A DNA stretch of 64,000 nucleotides from Pedobacter kyungheensis. Its GTDB lineage: Bacteria > Bacteroidota > Bacteroidia > Sphingobacteriales > Sphingobacteriaceae. The DNA is taken from the NCBI RefSeq assembly GCF_000812965.1, contig NZ_JSYN01000008.1, forward strand, positions 1 through 64,000, in the 5' to 3' direction. This document shows positions 35,092 through 44,145 of this stretch, in pieces. Below the pieces are notes generated by a model. It had not been told where the DNA came from and made no database searches. It saw only the letters and a list, made by a program, of their open reading frames with translations. Positions within the stretch are counted from its first letter, which is position 1. Every line of letters begins with the position of its first letter. The position numbers were made by a program, and so were the translations under genes.

Positions 35092-37629
35092 TCAGTCGAT
35101 TTTGGCATTTCTCAATCTCAGGGAATTTAATATAACTGAAACCGAGCTAAAGCTCATCGCGAGTGCAGCGATCATTGGAGAAAGTAAAATTCCAAAAAAC
35201 GGATATAAAATACCTGCCGCTATCGGAATGCCCAATATATTGTATCCCAGGGCAAAAAACAGGTTTCCTTTGATATTTGCCATAACGTTATGGCTTAACA
35301 ACCTTGCTTTTGCGATCCCGTTTAAATCTCCCTTCACCAATGTAATCGCGGCGCTCTGGATCGCTACATCCGTTCCCGTGCCCATCGCAATCCCGATATC
35401 AGCCTGGGAAAGTGCAGGGGCATCATTGATGCCGTCACCTGCCATGGCTACCTTTTTGCCTTGGGCCTGTAGTTTTTTTATTTCATTCAGCTTATCTTCC
35501 GGTAACATCTGAGCTTTGAAACCATCCAGATTTAAAGTTGAGCTTACTGCCCTCGCTGTATCCTCATTGTCTCCGGTAAACATAATCACCTTGATGCCTT
35601 CCTGCTGGAGCTTTAGAATCGCAGCTGCGCTGGAAGGCTTGATCTTATCCGAAATCACGACAAACCCCACTGCCTGATTTTCAACCGCCAAATAAGAAAC
35701 TGTTTTACCCTGCCTTTGAGCGGCACTAACCTGCTCGGCCAGACTTGGATCAATCACCGCTTTAACATGCTCCATCAGTTTTTGGTTCCCCAAAGCCAGT
35801 CTTTCCCCATTCAGACTGCCTGTTACTCCCTTCCCGGTAACGGCCTCAAAGTCAGATATAGCCTTAACGGATATTTCGTTTTCCTCCCCATAACGCAAAG
35901 TTGCCTGAGCCAATGGATGTTCGCTGCTGCTGTTCAAAGCCACAATTTTTTCGAGTATATTCTTCTGAGAAAAATCTGGATTTACACTGACCACCTTTTC
36001 TACCGAAGGTTTACCTTCTGTAACCGTACCCGTCTTGTCGATGACCGCTACATCAATCGCATTCATTTTCTCAAGGGATTCCGCATTTTTGATCAGTATC
36101 CCAGACTGGGCGCCCTTCCCTACTCCCACCATTACGGACATTGGGGTAGCCAGGCCCAGCGCACATGGACATGCAATAATCAATACCGCGATTGCATTTA
36201 CAAAAGCATAAACGTAGGCTGGATCGGGGCCGTATACTGCCCACACCACGAACGTTGCGATGGAAATCAATACCACAACAGGCACGAAATAACCTGAGAT
36301 TTTATCCGCCATCTTTTGGATGGGCGCTTTTGAGCGGCTGGCGGAATTGACCATTTCGATGATCTGTGACAGCAGTGTTTCTGAGCCCACTTTTTCGGCA
36401 AGCATCACAAAAGTCTTATTGCCGTTGATGGTGCCTGAACTTACCTTGTCGCCTATTTTTTTCTCAACAGGAACGGGTTCTCCTGTGATCATTGATTCAT
36501 CAATTATAGCTTCCCCGGTCTTAATACTACCATCCACCGCAATTTTGTCACCAGGCTTGACCCTCAGCAGATCTCCTTTCTGAATATCATCAATAGATAC
36601 TGATATTTCCTTGTCCCCAACCACTTTTGTTGCTGAATTAGGGGCCAGCTTCAACAGCTCCTTAATGGCGCTGTTGGTTTTGCCATGCGCCCGGGCTTCC
36701 AAAAGCTGACCGAGCAGTACCAGCGTAAGAATCACGGTTGCCGCCTCAAAATAAACGAAAACGGTGCCATGATGTGTTTTAAACTGATCAGGAAAAACTC
36801 CGGGGAATAGAAGGGCAACAATACTGAAGCCCCAGGCAACCCCGGCACCAATCCCAATCAGTGTAAACATGTTCAGTTTCCAGGTTATTATAGATTGCCA
36901 TGCCCGCTGAAAGAACATCCAGGTTGCATAAAAGACCACCGGAATAGAAAGAAAAAACTGAACCCAATTCCAGTATTTAAGTTCCAATAGATCAAACAAT
37001 GGATTATTTGGAATCATTTCAGTCATGGCTATAACAAAAATGGGTATGGTAAAACCTGCTGCTATCTTGAACTTTTTGAGCAGGGTTTCATAAGTTTTAT
37101 CTTCTTCTTCAAGGTTTGTCCCAGTAGGCACCAGGTCCATTCCGCAGAGCGGACATGATCCTGATTTGTCCCTGATAATCTCGGGATGCATGGGGCAGGT
37201 AAATTGAGATGCCTGTTTCTTGGCAGGCTGTTTTACCAGGTCCATCCCGCATACAGGGCAGTGACCTGGCTTATCATAAGTCTTCTGACTTTCACAGTGC
37301 ATAGGACAATAAAACAGGCCTCCCTCTTCATTTTTATCATCATTTTGAGCCGCGGGACTTTGCTCATTGGCTGAATGATCCTGATTATGATGTTCTGACG
37401 AATTTAGAACATGTTTTCCCTGAACTGCCATTTCAATACCATAATGTCCGGCGGCAGAAAGAGCCTCCTGCAGCTTTTCTATGGGGATATGTTCTTGCAT
37501 AGTTATGACGGCTTCAGCAGGTTCAAGGGTTACCTGTGCAGAAACGCCATCAATCGCATTCAGCACATTTTCAACTTTGCTCCGACAGCCCTGACAGCTC
37601 ATTCCAGTTATTTTATAGGTGTGTTCCAT
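35092..37629 (-). CDS. copA: Copper-exporting P1B-1 ATPase CopA
   Basis: 845 aa. Domains in order: HMA with GMSCQGC (9-15), two HMBD zinc-ribbon-like domains (108-132 CPMHCES...CPVCGM; 144-168 CPMHPEI...CPLCGM), then the pump with CPC (488-490), DKTGT (about 531-535), SEHPLA and GDGINDAP. P1B-1 type, exporting Cu+ (or Ag+). HMBD duplication lengthens the N-terminus beyond the usual one or two HMA domains. 12 nt downstream of the multicopper oxidase gene, so co-transcribed. Confidence 0.92.
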   Translation of the reverse strand: MEHTYKITGMSCQGCRSKVENVLNAIDGVSAQVTLEPAEAVITMQEHIPIEKLQEALSAAGHYGIEMAVQGKHVLNSSEHHNQDHSANEQSPAAQNDDKNEEGGLFYCPMHCESQKTYDKPGHCPVCGMDLVKQPAKKQASQFTCPMHPEIIRDKSGSCPLCGMDLVPTGTNLEEEDKTYETLLKKFKIAAGFTIPIFVIAMTEMIPNNPLFDLLELKYWNWVQFFLSIPVVFYATWMFFQRAWQSIITWKLNMFTLIGIGAGVAWGFSIVALLFPGVFPDQFKTHHGTVFVYFEAATVILTLVLLGQLLEARAHGKTNSAIKELLKLAPNSATKVVGDKEISVSIDDIQKGDLLRVKPGDKIAVDGSIKTGEAIIDESMITGEPVPVEKKIGDKVSSGTINGNKTFVMLAEKVGSETLLSQIIEMVNSASRSKAPIQKMADKISGYFVPVVVLISIATFVVWAVYGPDPAYVYAFVNAIAVLIIACPCALGLATPMSVMVGVGKGAQSGILIKNAESLEKMNAIDVAVIDKTGTVTEGKPSVEKVVSVNPDFSQKNILEKIVALNSSSEHPLAQATLRYGEENEISVKAISDFEAVTGKGVTGSLNGERLALGNQKLMEHVKAVIDPSLAEQVSAAQRQGKTVSYLAVENQAVGFVVISDKIKPSSAAAILKLQQEGIKVIMFTGDNEDTARAVSSTLNLDGFKAQMLPEDKLNEIKKLQAQGKKVAMAGDGINDAPALSQADIGIAMGTGTDVAIQSAAITLVKGDLNGIAKARLLSHNVMANIKGNLFFALGYNILGIPIAAGILYPFFGILLSPMIAALAMSFSSVSVILNSLRLRNAKID

Positions 37630-37641
37630 GTTTTTGATTTG

Positions 37642-40425
37642 TTAGTAGCTTAATGTCAATCCGGCGCCATAGCCCATATCACTGTCGTAATGTGTTGAAA
37701 GCCCAAAGTACTTCGTAACGATGTACCTGAATCCGGCCATATATTCCTTATCGGTATTGACCATAAACTGGAAGCGCAGTCTTTTGGAAACAGGGATATC
37801 TTCCCTCATCAGCTGAAACCTGACATTCCCCTTGTGATCGAGGGAAGCATCTGCAACGATCAACAGCGGTAGGGTATATTGAACTCCCAAATGAAATACC
37901 TGCCTGAAATTTTTGGTATTTCCCTGCCCGAAAAGATTGTTTCCCGGCGAAAGTGATTGCCCGAAAACATTCTTGTCCAAGGGATCAACCGTTCTTTTTC
38001 TAAAATCCCATCCGACATAGGGCAATAGCCATTGGTTTCGCCCGATATATCTTCCAAAATGACTTTCACTTTCATAGCCCATTTCCTTGTCAAACCCAAT
38101 CCGCCATTCAGTGGTAAAGCGGTAACGGGTATTGGCGAGCATAAACTCACCATCACTTCCGTTTGTTTCAATCCCAACCCGTGCCATTGGATGAAATGCC
38201 CTGTCATCACTGAAAAGTTTTCGCTGTGCCAGCTTGGGGTCCGGAATTTCGGGATTAGGCGGAGAATTCTCATAACTGAATACCCTTCCCATACCGCTCA
38301 TCATATGGTAGAGAATATGGCAGTGGAAGAACCAGTCGCCTCCTGGCTCTGTTGCTGCAAATTCAAGGGTATCCCGCTCCATGGGCATGATGTCGATAAT
38401 GTTCTTCATTGGGGCATATTCTCCCTGCCGGTTAATTACCCTGAAGTCATGGCCGTGAAGGTGCATAGGATGGCGCATCATACTGTTGTTGTAAAGGATT
38501 ATCCTAACATTTTCGCCCTTTTTTATCAGTATCTTATCGCTTTCAGAAACAGTTTTGTTATCCAGCGTCCAGACGTAACGGTTCATATTTCCCGTAAGGT
38601 CAAACTTGAGTTCCTTCCATGGGCCTTTTGGCAGGGTTGTTTTCTTTGGATCTCGAAGCATATTATAGTTCAGAGTAACGATATCGGCGGTTTCTGCCTC
38701 CATATTCATCCCTGCCATGGTCTTGTCAACAGACATCTGCATACCCGGCATCCCTTTCATTTTTTTCTCTGTTTTCGGATTTTCTTCGCCGGTTACCTCC
38801 GGGTACATCACCGTATTCATATCCATAAGCTGGTTCTGCATCTTCATGCCTTCCATCTGTACCATATTGCCGCTCATATCCATCATATCGTTCATCATCT
38901 TCATTCCGGCAAAATATTTCAGTTTGGGCATTTTCTCTGCATGCACCTTTTCTCCCTTGCCCAGCCATAGCGATGCTGATCCCGTACGGTCTTCAGGAGT
39001 GACCAAAAATTCATAGCTCTTATTTTCCGGAATCGTGACCACTACATCATAGGTTTCGGAAACCGCTATAATCAGCCTGTCGACCTCTACAGGCTCCACA
39101 TCATTTCCATCAGTCGCCACAACGGTAATCTTGCCCCCTGCATATTTAAGCCAGAAATAATCTGAGGCACCCCCATTTGCAATACGCAGCCTTACCTTGT
39201 CCCCAGCCTTGAACTGCGGCTGTTCGTTCTGATTTTTCCCATTGATGAGAAAGGCTTCATAATACACATCGCTCACATCCATGGCATTCATGCGCTTCCA
39301 TTCATTGGCTACCTTTGTTTTAAAATGTCCGGTCCTGATCGCTTCTGCATAACTCTGGGTAGTCCCTTTTTTGATTGCAAACCAGTCGTTGGCATTTTTC
39401 AGGCTTCTATGAACCTCCTCGGGCTTCATATCTGTCCATTCGCTAATGACTACTGGAAGGGTTGGAATATCCCACTCCGTACGTTTGTTCATTATAAATG
39501 CCCCATACATACCTATCTGTTCCTGAAGGCCGCTATGGCTGTGGTACCAGTGCGTTCCATGCTGGACGATGGGGAACTTATAGATGTAAGTAGCGTGCGG
39601 TTTGATCGGCATTTGGGTCAGAAAAGGAACACCGTCCATCTTGTTCGGAAGAAAAAGTCCGTGCCAGTGCAGTGCGGTTTCCTCGTCAAGATTATTATGC
39701 ACGTAGATCAGTGCGGTATCGCCTTGCGTAAAGGTCAGTGTCGGCATAGGAATCTGTCCGTTTACCGCAATTGCCCGCTTTGATTTTTTTCCATAAGTTA
39801 CCGTTGTATCGGCTATGTAAAGATCATAACGCACGGTGCGTGGCGGAAATTTATTCGAAACGGTTCTAATCGGGCCCAAATTAGCCTTTGCAGTTTTGAT
39901 ATTTTCCATGTCAGAACCGTTATCATCCATTGCCATGCCCGCCATATCACCCATATCCTCACTCTTTTTGGAACTTTCCTTTATTTCCCCATTCTTCTCA
40001 GGGTTAGCCTTGGGCTTTTCCTTAACAAGCTTCATCCCACATTTGGGACAGTTGCCAGGTTTGGAATCATGGATCTCGGGGTGCATTGGGCAGGTATAGG
40101 TTACTGATTCTGGTTTCGGCTTACTTTCCAATTTTTCTGCCGGCATTTTCATGACTTCCATAGCCCCCTTTTTTGCTTCCTGTTTCTTATTGAGTAGATC
40201 AGCTGTCTTTGCCTTATCCGCTTTACCTTTCTGCAGGATAAGCTTCATTCCGCACTTTGGACAGTTCCCGGGTTTTTCCGATTGTATTTCCGGGTGCATC
40301 ACACAGGTATAGATCACCCTGGACTGACCAGCACTGCCGTTCTTGTCCGTTTTCATTCCCTTCATATCCTGGGCGGAAACCACAGAATAGAGTATCAATA
40401 AAAAGACTGTTAATATATTTTTCAT
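37642..40425 (-). CDS. Multicopper oxidase with N-terminal HMBD repeats and C-terminal outer-membrane barrel
   Basis: 927 aa. Signal peptide (1-19). Two HMBD domains (39-63 and 110-134). The multicopper oxidase core spans about 180-720, with Cu sites HWHG (253-256), HWYHSHSG (292-299), HPMHLHGHDF (652-661) and HCHILYHMM (701-709). A Met-rich insert (507-575) is typical of CueO/PcoA-type Cu(I) oxidases. From about 738 to 927 the sequence resembles CopB/PcoB outer-membrane beta-barrels and ends in an aromatic (LTLSY). So oxidase and barrel, normally separate PcoA and PcoB, are one polypeptide. Role: Cu(I) oxidation at the outer membrane, predicted. Confidence 0.88.
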   Translation of the reverse strand: MKNILTVFLLILYSVVSAQDMKGMKTDKNGSAGQSRVIYTCVMHPEIQSEKPGNCPKCGMKLILQKGKADKAKTADLLNKKQEAKKGAMEVMKMPAEKLESKPKPESVTYTCPMHPEIHDSKPGNCPKCGMKLVKEKPKANPEKNGEIKESSKKSEDMGDMAGMAMDDNGSDMENIKTAKANLGPIRTVSNKFPPRTVRYDLYIADTTVTYGKKSKRAIAVNGQIPMPTLTFTQGDTALIYVHNNLDEETALHWHGLFLPNKMDGVPFLTQMPIKPHATYIYKFPIVQHGTHWYHSHSGLQEQIGMYGAFIMNKRTEWDIPTLPVVISEWTDMKPEEVHRSLKNANDWFAIKKGTTQSYAEAIRTGHFKTKVANEWKRMNAMDVSDVYYEAFLINGKNQNEQPQFKAGDKVRLRIANGGASDYFWLKYAGGKITVVATDGNDVEPVEVDRLIIAVSETYDVVVTIPENKSYEFLVTPEDRTGSASLWLGKGEKVHAEKMPKLKYFAGMKMMNDMMDMSGNMVQMEGMKMQNQLMDMNTVMYPEVTGEENPKTEKKMKGMPGMQMSVDKTMAGMNMEAETADIVTLNYNMLRDPKKTTLPKGPWKELKFDLTGNMNRYVWTLDNKTVSESDKILIKKGENVRIILYNNSMMRHPMHLHGHDFRVINRQGEYAPMKNIIDIMPMERDTLEFAATEPGGDWFFHCHILYHMMSGMGRVFSYENSPPNPEIPDPKLAQRKLFSDDRAFHPMARVGIETNGSDGEFMLANTRYRFTTEWRIGFDKEMGYESESHFGRYIGRNQWLLPYVGWDFRKRTVDPLDKNVFGQSLSPGNNLFGQGNTKNFRQVFHLGVQYTLPLLIVADASLDHKGNVRFQLMREDIPVSKRLRFQFMVNTDKEYMAGFRYIVTKYFGLSTHYDSDMGYGAGLTLSY

Positions 40426-40437
40426 TTCTTTGTTAAT

Positions 40438-40914
40438 TTAAAGAGCAGTGAGATTCTTTCTGGTCAAACTATCCCTTGAATCCTGTACCCACTTTATGAG
40501 TATCGACTTTTCCCTCGGATCTAATATTGCATTTCTGTGGATCATGATATAAGAAGAAAGCGGCATTGTACCATCTTTTAAGCTATTTTCTATGGCCCGA
40601 AGTTTGTTCTGACGCCTTCGCAAGGTATAGCCGGCGAATTCATTAAAGTTTAGCTCCTCTTTTCCCGATCGTATGTGACTGTTAAGGTACCAGTGAAGCG
40701 GCTGAACATAGGCATACCATGGATATTCTGTGTTGTTGCTATGACAGTCATAACATGATTTTTTAAGTATCCCCTGTACATCATCAGGCACAGGAACAAG
40801 TGTGGATATATCCTGAGGCATAACCTGCGCGCTTTTATTGCGTGCAGGCTGTAAGATCTGCATAAGCAGGAAGATAACTAATAGCCCAAGAAAGATTTTC
40901 TTTATGCCCGTCAT
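40438..40914 (-). CDS. Heme-binding domain protein (c-type)
   Basis: 158 aa. N-terminal hydrophobic anchor (residues 6-20) followed by a single c-type heme site CYDCH (about 54-58) in a short domain with EYPWYAYVQPLHWYLNSHI, matching the bacterial haem-binding domain family (PF14376 type). Probably periplasmic and membrane-tethered. 12 nt before the multicopper oxidase gene; may carry electrons from it. That link is inferred. Confidence 0.82.
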   Translation of the reverse strand: MTGIKKIFLGLLVIFLLMQILQPARNKSAQVMPQDISTLVPVPDDVQGILKKSCYDCHSNNTEYPWYAYVQPLHWYLNSHIRSGKEELNFNEFAGYTLRRRQNKLRAIENSLKDGTMPLSSYIMIHRNAILDPREKSILIKWVQDSRDSLTRKNLTAL

Positions 40915-40921
40915 TTTTGTG

Positions 40922-41494
40922 CTATTTCAGTTCTTCCTTAACAGTACCACAGGTCGGCATCGTTTTTCCAAGGTAAGGGTTTTTGATCTCCTTTACCTCA
41001 CTCACCCACATCGCACCCTTGTTGTTGTTGTACATGGGACAACGGTCAACATACAGGGGCTTGTCAGTGCCAAGGAGCTTGATCATGTCGTACATGTCTT
41101 TGCTCAGCATATCGAAATGCTCACGTTGATGGGCAATATTGCCTGCATTGGAACCGATATGCTCTGCGTGCTCCTTGGCATCATCCCGAATATCGCTATA
41201 TGCCCTGGCCTGCTCCGAGGTCAATGATTTTTCATCAAAACTGGCGAACCCTGCGACTATTTCACTGCCTGCGGCAGCAGCTTGTTTATCATCGTCCGTG
41301 GTAAGGGCATTTTTCAGTTTCAGATAGCCGGATAAAAGCGCAGCCGTTTGGTTTTTTTTTACCTTATTGGTTTCCCTAGAAACATTTTTGGTCGTGGAAT
41401 CCGCTACAGCAGAATCTTGCTTTTCATTTTTGCCATTTGTACAGGCGGCAAGGAAAAATGGTGGGCCCAGAAGGCTATATATTAATGTTTTCAT
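40922..41494 (-). CDS. DUF3347 protein, secreted (copy 1)
   Basis: 190 aa. Signal-like N-terminus (SLLGPPFFLAACTNG; lipobox around C18). The DUF3347 domain, related to the C-terminal part of some CusB proteins, covers about 50-190, with the conserved IAHQREHF block and, further on, CPMYNN and GKTMPTCGTVKEEL. Cys-Pro-Met plus later Cys suggests a metal site. 7 nt before the heme-binding gene. Paralogue of 41610-42098. Confidence 0.82.
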   Translation of the reverse strand: MKTLIYSLLGPPFFLAACTNGKNEKQDSAVADSTTKNVSRETNKVKKNQTAALLSGYLKLKNALTTDDDKQAAAAGSEIVAGFASFDEKSLTSEQARAYSDIRDDAKEHAEHIGSNAGNIAHQREHFDMLSKDMYDMIKLLGTDKPLYVDRCPMYNNNKGAMWVSEVKEIKNPYLGKTMPTCGTVKEELK

Positions 41495-41555
41495 TGTTAT
41501 TGATATATTTTGAATAAATTATTTCGAGCTGTATGTAGAATATATGCACAGCTAT

Positions 41556-41598
41556 ATTGAACGGACCAAAACATCTCAATGCTAAATGTCCGTTCAAT
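41556..41598. promoter_or_regulatory. Long inverted repeat between the two DUF3347 genes
   Basis: Perfect 11-bp arms ATTGAACGGAC / GTCCGTTCAAT separated by 21 nt. No T-tract follows on either strand. It could be a regulator site for the downstream genes or an mRNA hairpin that sets relative expression of the two paralogues. Confidence 0.4.
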
Positions 41599-41609
41599 AA
41601 CAATATGAA

Positions 41610-42098
41610 TTATTTGATAGTCTCTTTTACTGCACCACAGGTCAGCATCTGCTTACCGAAATAAGGGTTTTTGATGCCAGCGTTATCAGAAAGCCAATAG
41701 CTCTTTTTCATCGGACAGTAGGCATAATAAACAGGCGCTTTGGTGAGTTTAACCGCTTTCGCCAGTTTAAAAAGATTGGCAGAAAAAGTTGCGAAATGTT
41801 CTCTCTGATGGGCAATATCCTTACTCTCCAATATGTGTTTGGCATCAAAGGCAAGCTTATCCTTCAAACCCATAAATATATTCATATCGGCTTCTGCCAT
41901 TGATTTCATGTCCATATTGACCAACTCTTTGGAAAACTCAGCGGCTTTTGAGGCGGCGACTGTCGCATCTGCATTTATCAATGCATTTTTGATATCGTAA
42001 TAAGAAGTTAAAAGTGACTGTGTCTGGCTATTTTGCGCAATGACGCGGCCAGTGAAAACGATTGCCAATAGGACAACCAGAAGAAATATTTTTTTCAT
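41610..42098 (-). CDS. DUF3347 protein, secreted (copy 2)
   Basis: 162 aa, signal peptide to about residue 21 (GRVIAQ). The same DUF3347 layout as copy 1: DIAHQREHF, YCPMKKSYWL and GKQMLTCGAVKETI. It is shorter at the N-terminus. First of the two in transcription order; an intergenic inverted repeat (41556-41598) lies before copy 1. Likely periplasmic copper-associated protein; exact role unknown. Confidence 0.82.
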   Translation of the reverse strand: MKKIFLLVVLLAIVFTGRVIAQNSQTQSLLTSYYDIKNALINADATVAASKAAEFSKELVNMDMKSMAEADMNIFMGLKDKLAFDAKHILESKDIAHQREHFATFSANLFKLAKAVKLTKAPVYYAYCPMKKSYWLSDNAGIKNPYFGKQMLTCGAVKETIK

Positions 42099-42206
42099 GA
42101 TTTTAAGATTAAATGTTTACGCTATTTCCGCAGGAGTTTTGTCCGCGCGAAAGTCAGGCACCATGTCAATGTAACACGGGCTCTATTGGTAATTCGTGGT
42201 GAAATC

Positions 42207-42644
42207 TTATATCTGAAAGCTATTGATGGTTATCCGGATGTCCCTATTGGGTGGCCGCTCCCGCTGTCCGGCGTAAACACTCTTTTTGAGAACCAGTTTG
42301 ACAGAAGGAATTAAAAAATTGTAATGATAATCTGGAAGCAATAGAACAGGTAGGATAACCTGGTTTTTAACGCTTTGGGGAACAAGCTTCCCCTGAACCA
42401 CAAGGTCGTTGACAAGAGTATTGCAACAGGGTTCTTCTTTTGAAAGATTCGGTCCATTTGAAGCGCTGTGTTTATGCACATGTGCCCCTTTATGCTGATG
42501 ATCATGTTTGTGATTATTCTTTTTAGAGGAAACATGTACACCACTTTCTCCATGATTATCTCTTTCCATTCCAACTGCACAGGCAAAGCCAACAACAGTG
42601 TTGAGCAGAAAAATCACTAAAAGAAAGATGGCTTTGGTTTTCAT
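42207..42644 (-). CDS. HYC_CC_PP-family small secreted protein (copper operon)
   Basis: 145 aa. Signal peptide (1-22) then a His-rich region (NNHKHDHQHKGAHVHKH, about 43-59), a CC pair in EEPCCNTL, and the family C-terminus with RERPPNRDIRI. These are the features behind the name HYC_CC_PP. Likely periplasmic metal binding. Furthest upstream gene of the copper unit, 108 nt before copy 2 of DUF3347. A TAGATTTG at 42659-42652 resembles a -7 element but would give almost no leader. Confidence 0.78.
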   Translation of the reverse strand: MKTKAIFLLVIFLLNTVVGFACAVGMERDNHGESGVHVSSKKNNHKHDHQHKGAHVHKHSASNGPNLSKEEPCCNTLVNDLVVQGKLVPQSVKNQVILPVLLLPDYHYNFLIPSVKLVLKKSVYAGQRERPPNRDIRITINSFQI

Positions 42645-42930
42645 CAGACTACAAATCTATATAAAGATGCGAAATTAAATTTATATAATTTTCCATATCT
42701 TTTATATAATTATATTAGAAAATCACCTCAAATTTCTGACATTGAACTTGTTTCAATATTTTTCGGCCCCTCGAAAAGTAATTTCGTTTCGCCGACTCCG
42801 ACCTGTCAAATGCTGGATTTGCTTTTCTACAAAGTCCAGACAGTATTTAGCGCAATCAAGTTACATACTATGCCAAATTTTACTTACCATGGGTATTTAT
42901 CCATAACATATGACGCACCAAATCATAACC

Positions 42931-44145
42931 TTACCCTCCATTTTTAAATATCGATTCACTCTCCAACAGGTAGGCTCCAGTTGTGACCACTATTTCACCT
43001 GGTGAAATGCCGGACAATACCTGCACATAACCCTCGTTCCCTGCTCCGGTACTGACCTTTCTTCCAGAAAAACTTCCATCACTATTTTTGATCCATACCT
43101 TATTGCCTTTACCTCCTGCGAGTATTGAAGATCTGGGCACAGCAACAGCATTCTGTTTTCCATTATCAATGGAAATGTATGCCAACATCCCCGGCCTGAT
43201 CAGCCCTTGCGTATTTGGAACTGCGATCCGGATGAGCACAACCTTAGATTCATCTGATAGTTCAGGATTTAAAAATCCGACCTTACCTTTAATAACCTGT
43301 CCGTTCAGGTCTGGAAAAGAGACATTCACCATGTCATTTTCCTTATAGTTTCCGCTTTCGCTGGCATATAACTGCGCCTCTATCCATAGACTGTTCAACC
43401 CTTGGGTTTTTAATATAGCCATCCCTTCGGTTACATAGTCACCTTCATGGACCGCTATATCACTTACCGTTCCATTGACCTTACTGTATATGGTAGCTGT
43501 TGCCGATGCTTTGGATAAAGAAGAAAGGCTTTTGATCTGGGCGGTGTTCAGCCCCCACAATAATAATTTGTGCTCTACTGTCTTGATCAGGGCCTCATAA
43601 TCTACATCGGGATTATTTAAAACTTTCTGTTGCTGTCTTGCCAAAAGGTATTCTTTTTCGGCCGATAAGAGGTCTTCACTATAAATGGAATACACTGCCT
43701 GACCAATTGTTATTTTCTCTCCTACAGACCTAACAAATAAACGCTGTATCCGTCCGGCTATTCTTGCACTGATCTCTTCTGCCCTACTTTCATCTGTAAC
43801 AACAGTTCCGGTCAGCAGTTTTTCACCCCCTGTATTTTCTTTCCTTACTGTATCAACCATTATTCCGGCTAACTGGATCTGACTTGCGGTTAATGTTATT
43901 TTTTCCGTGGCTGAATTCCCTGAACCAGTAAGCTCAACTTTGATCAGCTTCATACCACAGATCGGACAGTTGCCCGGATGGTCTTCATGTATCTGTGGAT
44001 GCATCGAACAGGTATAGTAAAATTTGCTTTTTACTTTTACCACCGGCTGTACTTTTTGTTTACAGCTGTTGAATATACTTACTGAAAGCACCACAAACAG
44101 CAAGACACAGATCCTTTTCAGGTTAATTCTTTTTATATTATTCAT
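42931..44145 (-). CDS. cusB: CusB-like RND periplasmic adaptor with HMBD (copy 1)
   Basis: 404 aa. Hydrophobic N-terminus with NSCKQ (possible lipobox), HMBD (YTCSMHPQI ... CPICGMKLI, about 43-68), then the adaptor body with alpha-hairpin and SKVNGTVSDIAVHEGDYV lipoyl-type motif. Links the CusA pump to CusC for Cu(I)/Ag(I) export. Overlaps the other adaptor by 8 nt. Last in the cus operon. Closest function: metal-loading adaptor. Confidence 0.88.
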   Translation of the reverse strand: MNNIKRINLKRICVLLFVVLSVSIFNSCKQKVQPVVKVKSKFYYTCSMHPQIHEDHPGNCPICGMKLIKVELTGSGNSATEKITLTASQIQLAGIMVDTVRKENTGGEKLLTGTVVTDESRAEEISARIAGRIQRLFVRSVGEKITIGQAVYSIYSEDLLSAEKEYLLARQQQKVLNNPDVDYEALIKTVEHKLLLWGLNTAQIKSLSSLSKASATATIYSKVNGTVSDIAVHEGDYVTEGMAILKTQGLNSLWIEAQLYASESGNYKENDMVNVSFPDLNGQVIKGKVGFLNPELSDESKVVLIRIAVPNTQGLIRPGMLAYISIDNGKQNAVAVPRSSILAGGKGNKVWIKNSDGSFSGRKVSTGAGNEGYVQVLSGISPGEIVVTTGAYLLESESIFKNGG

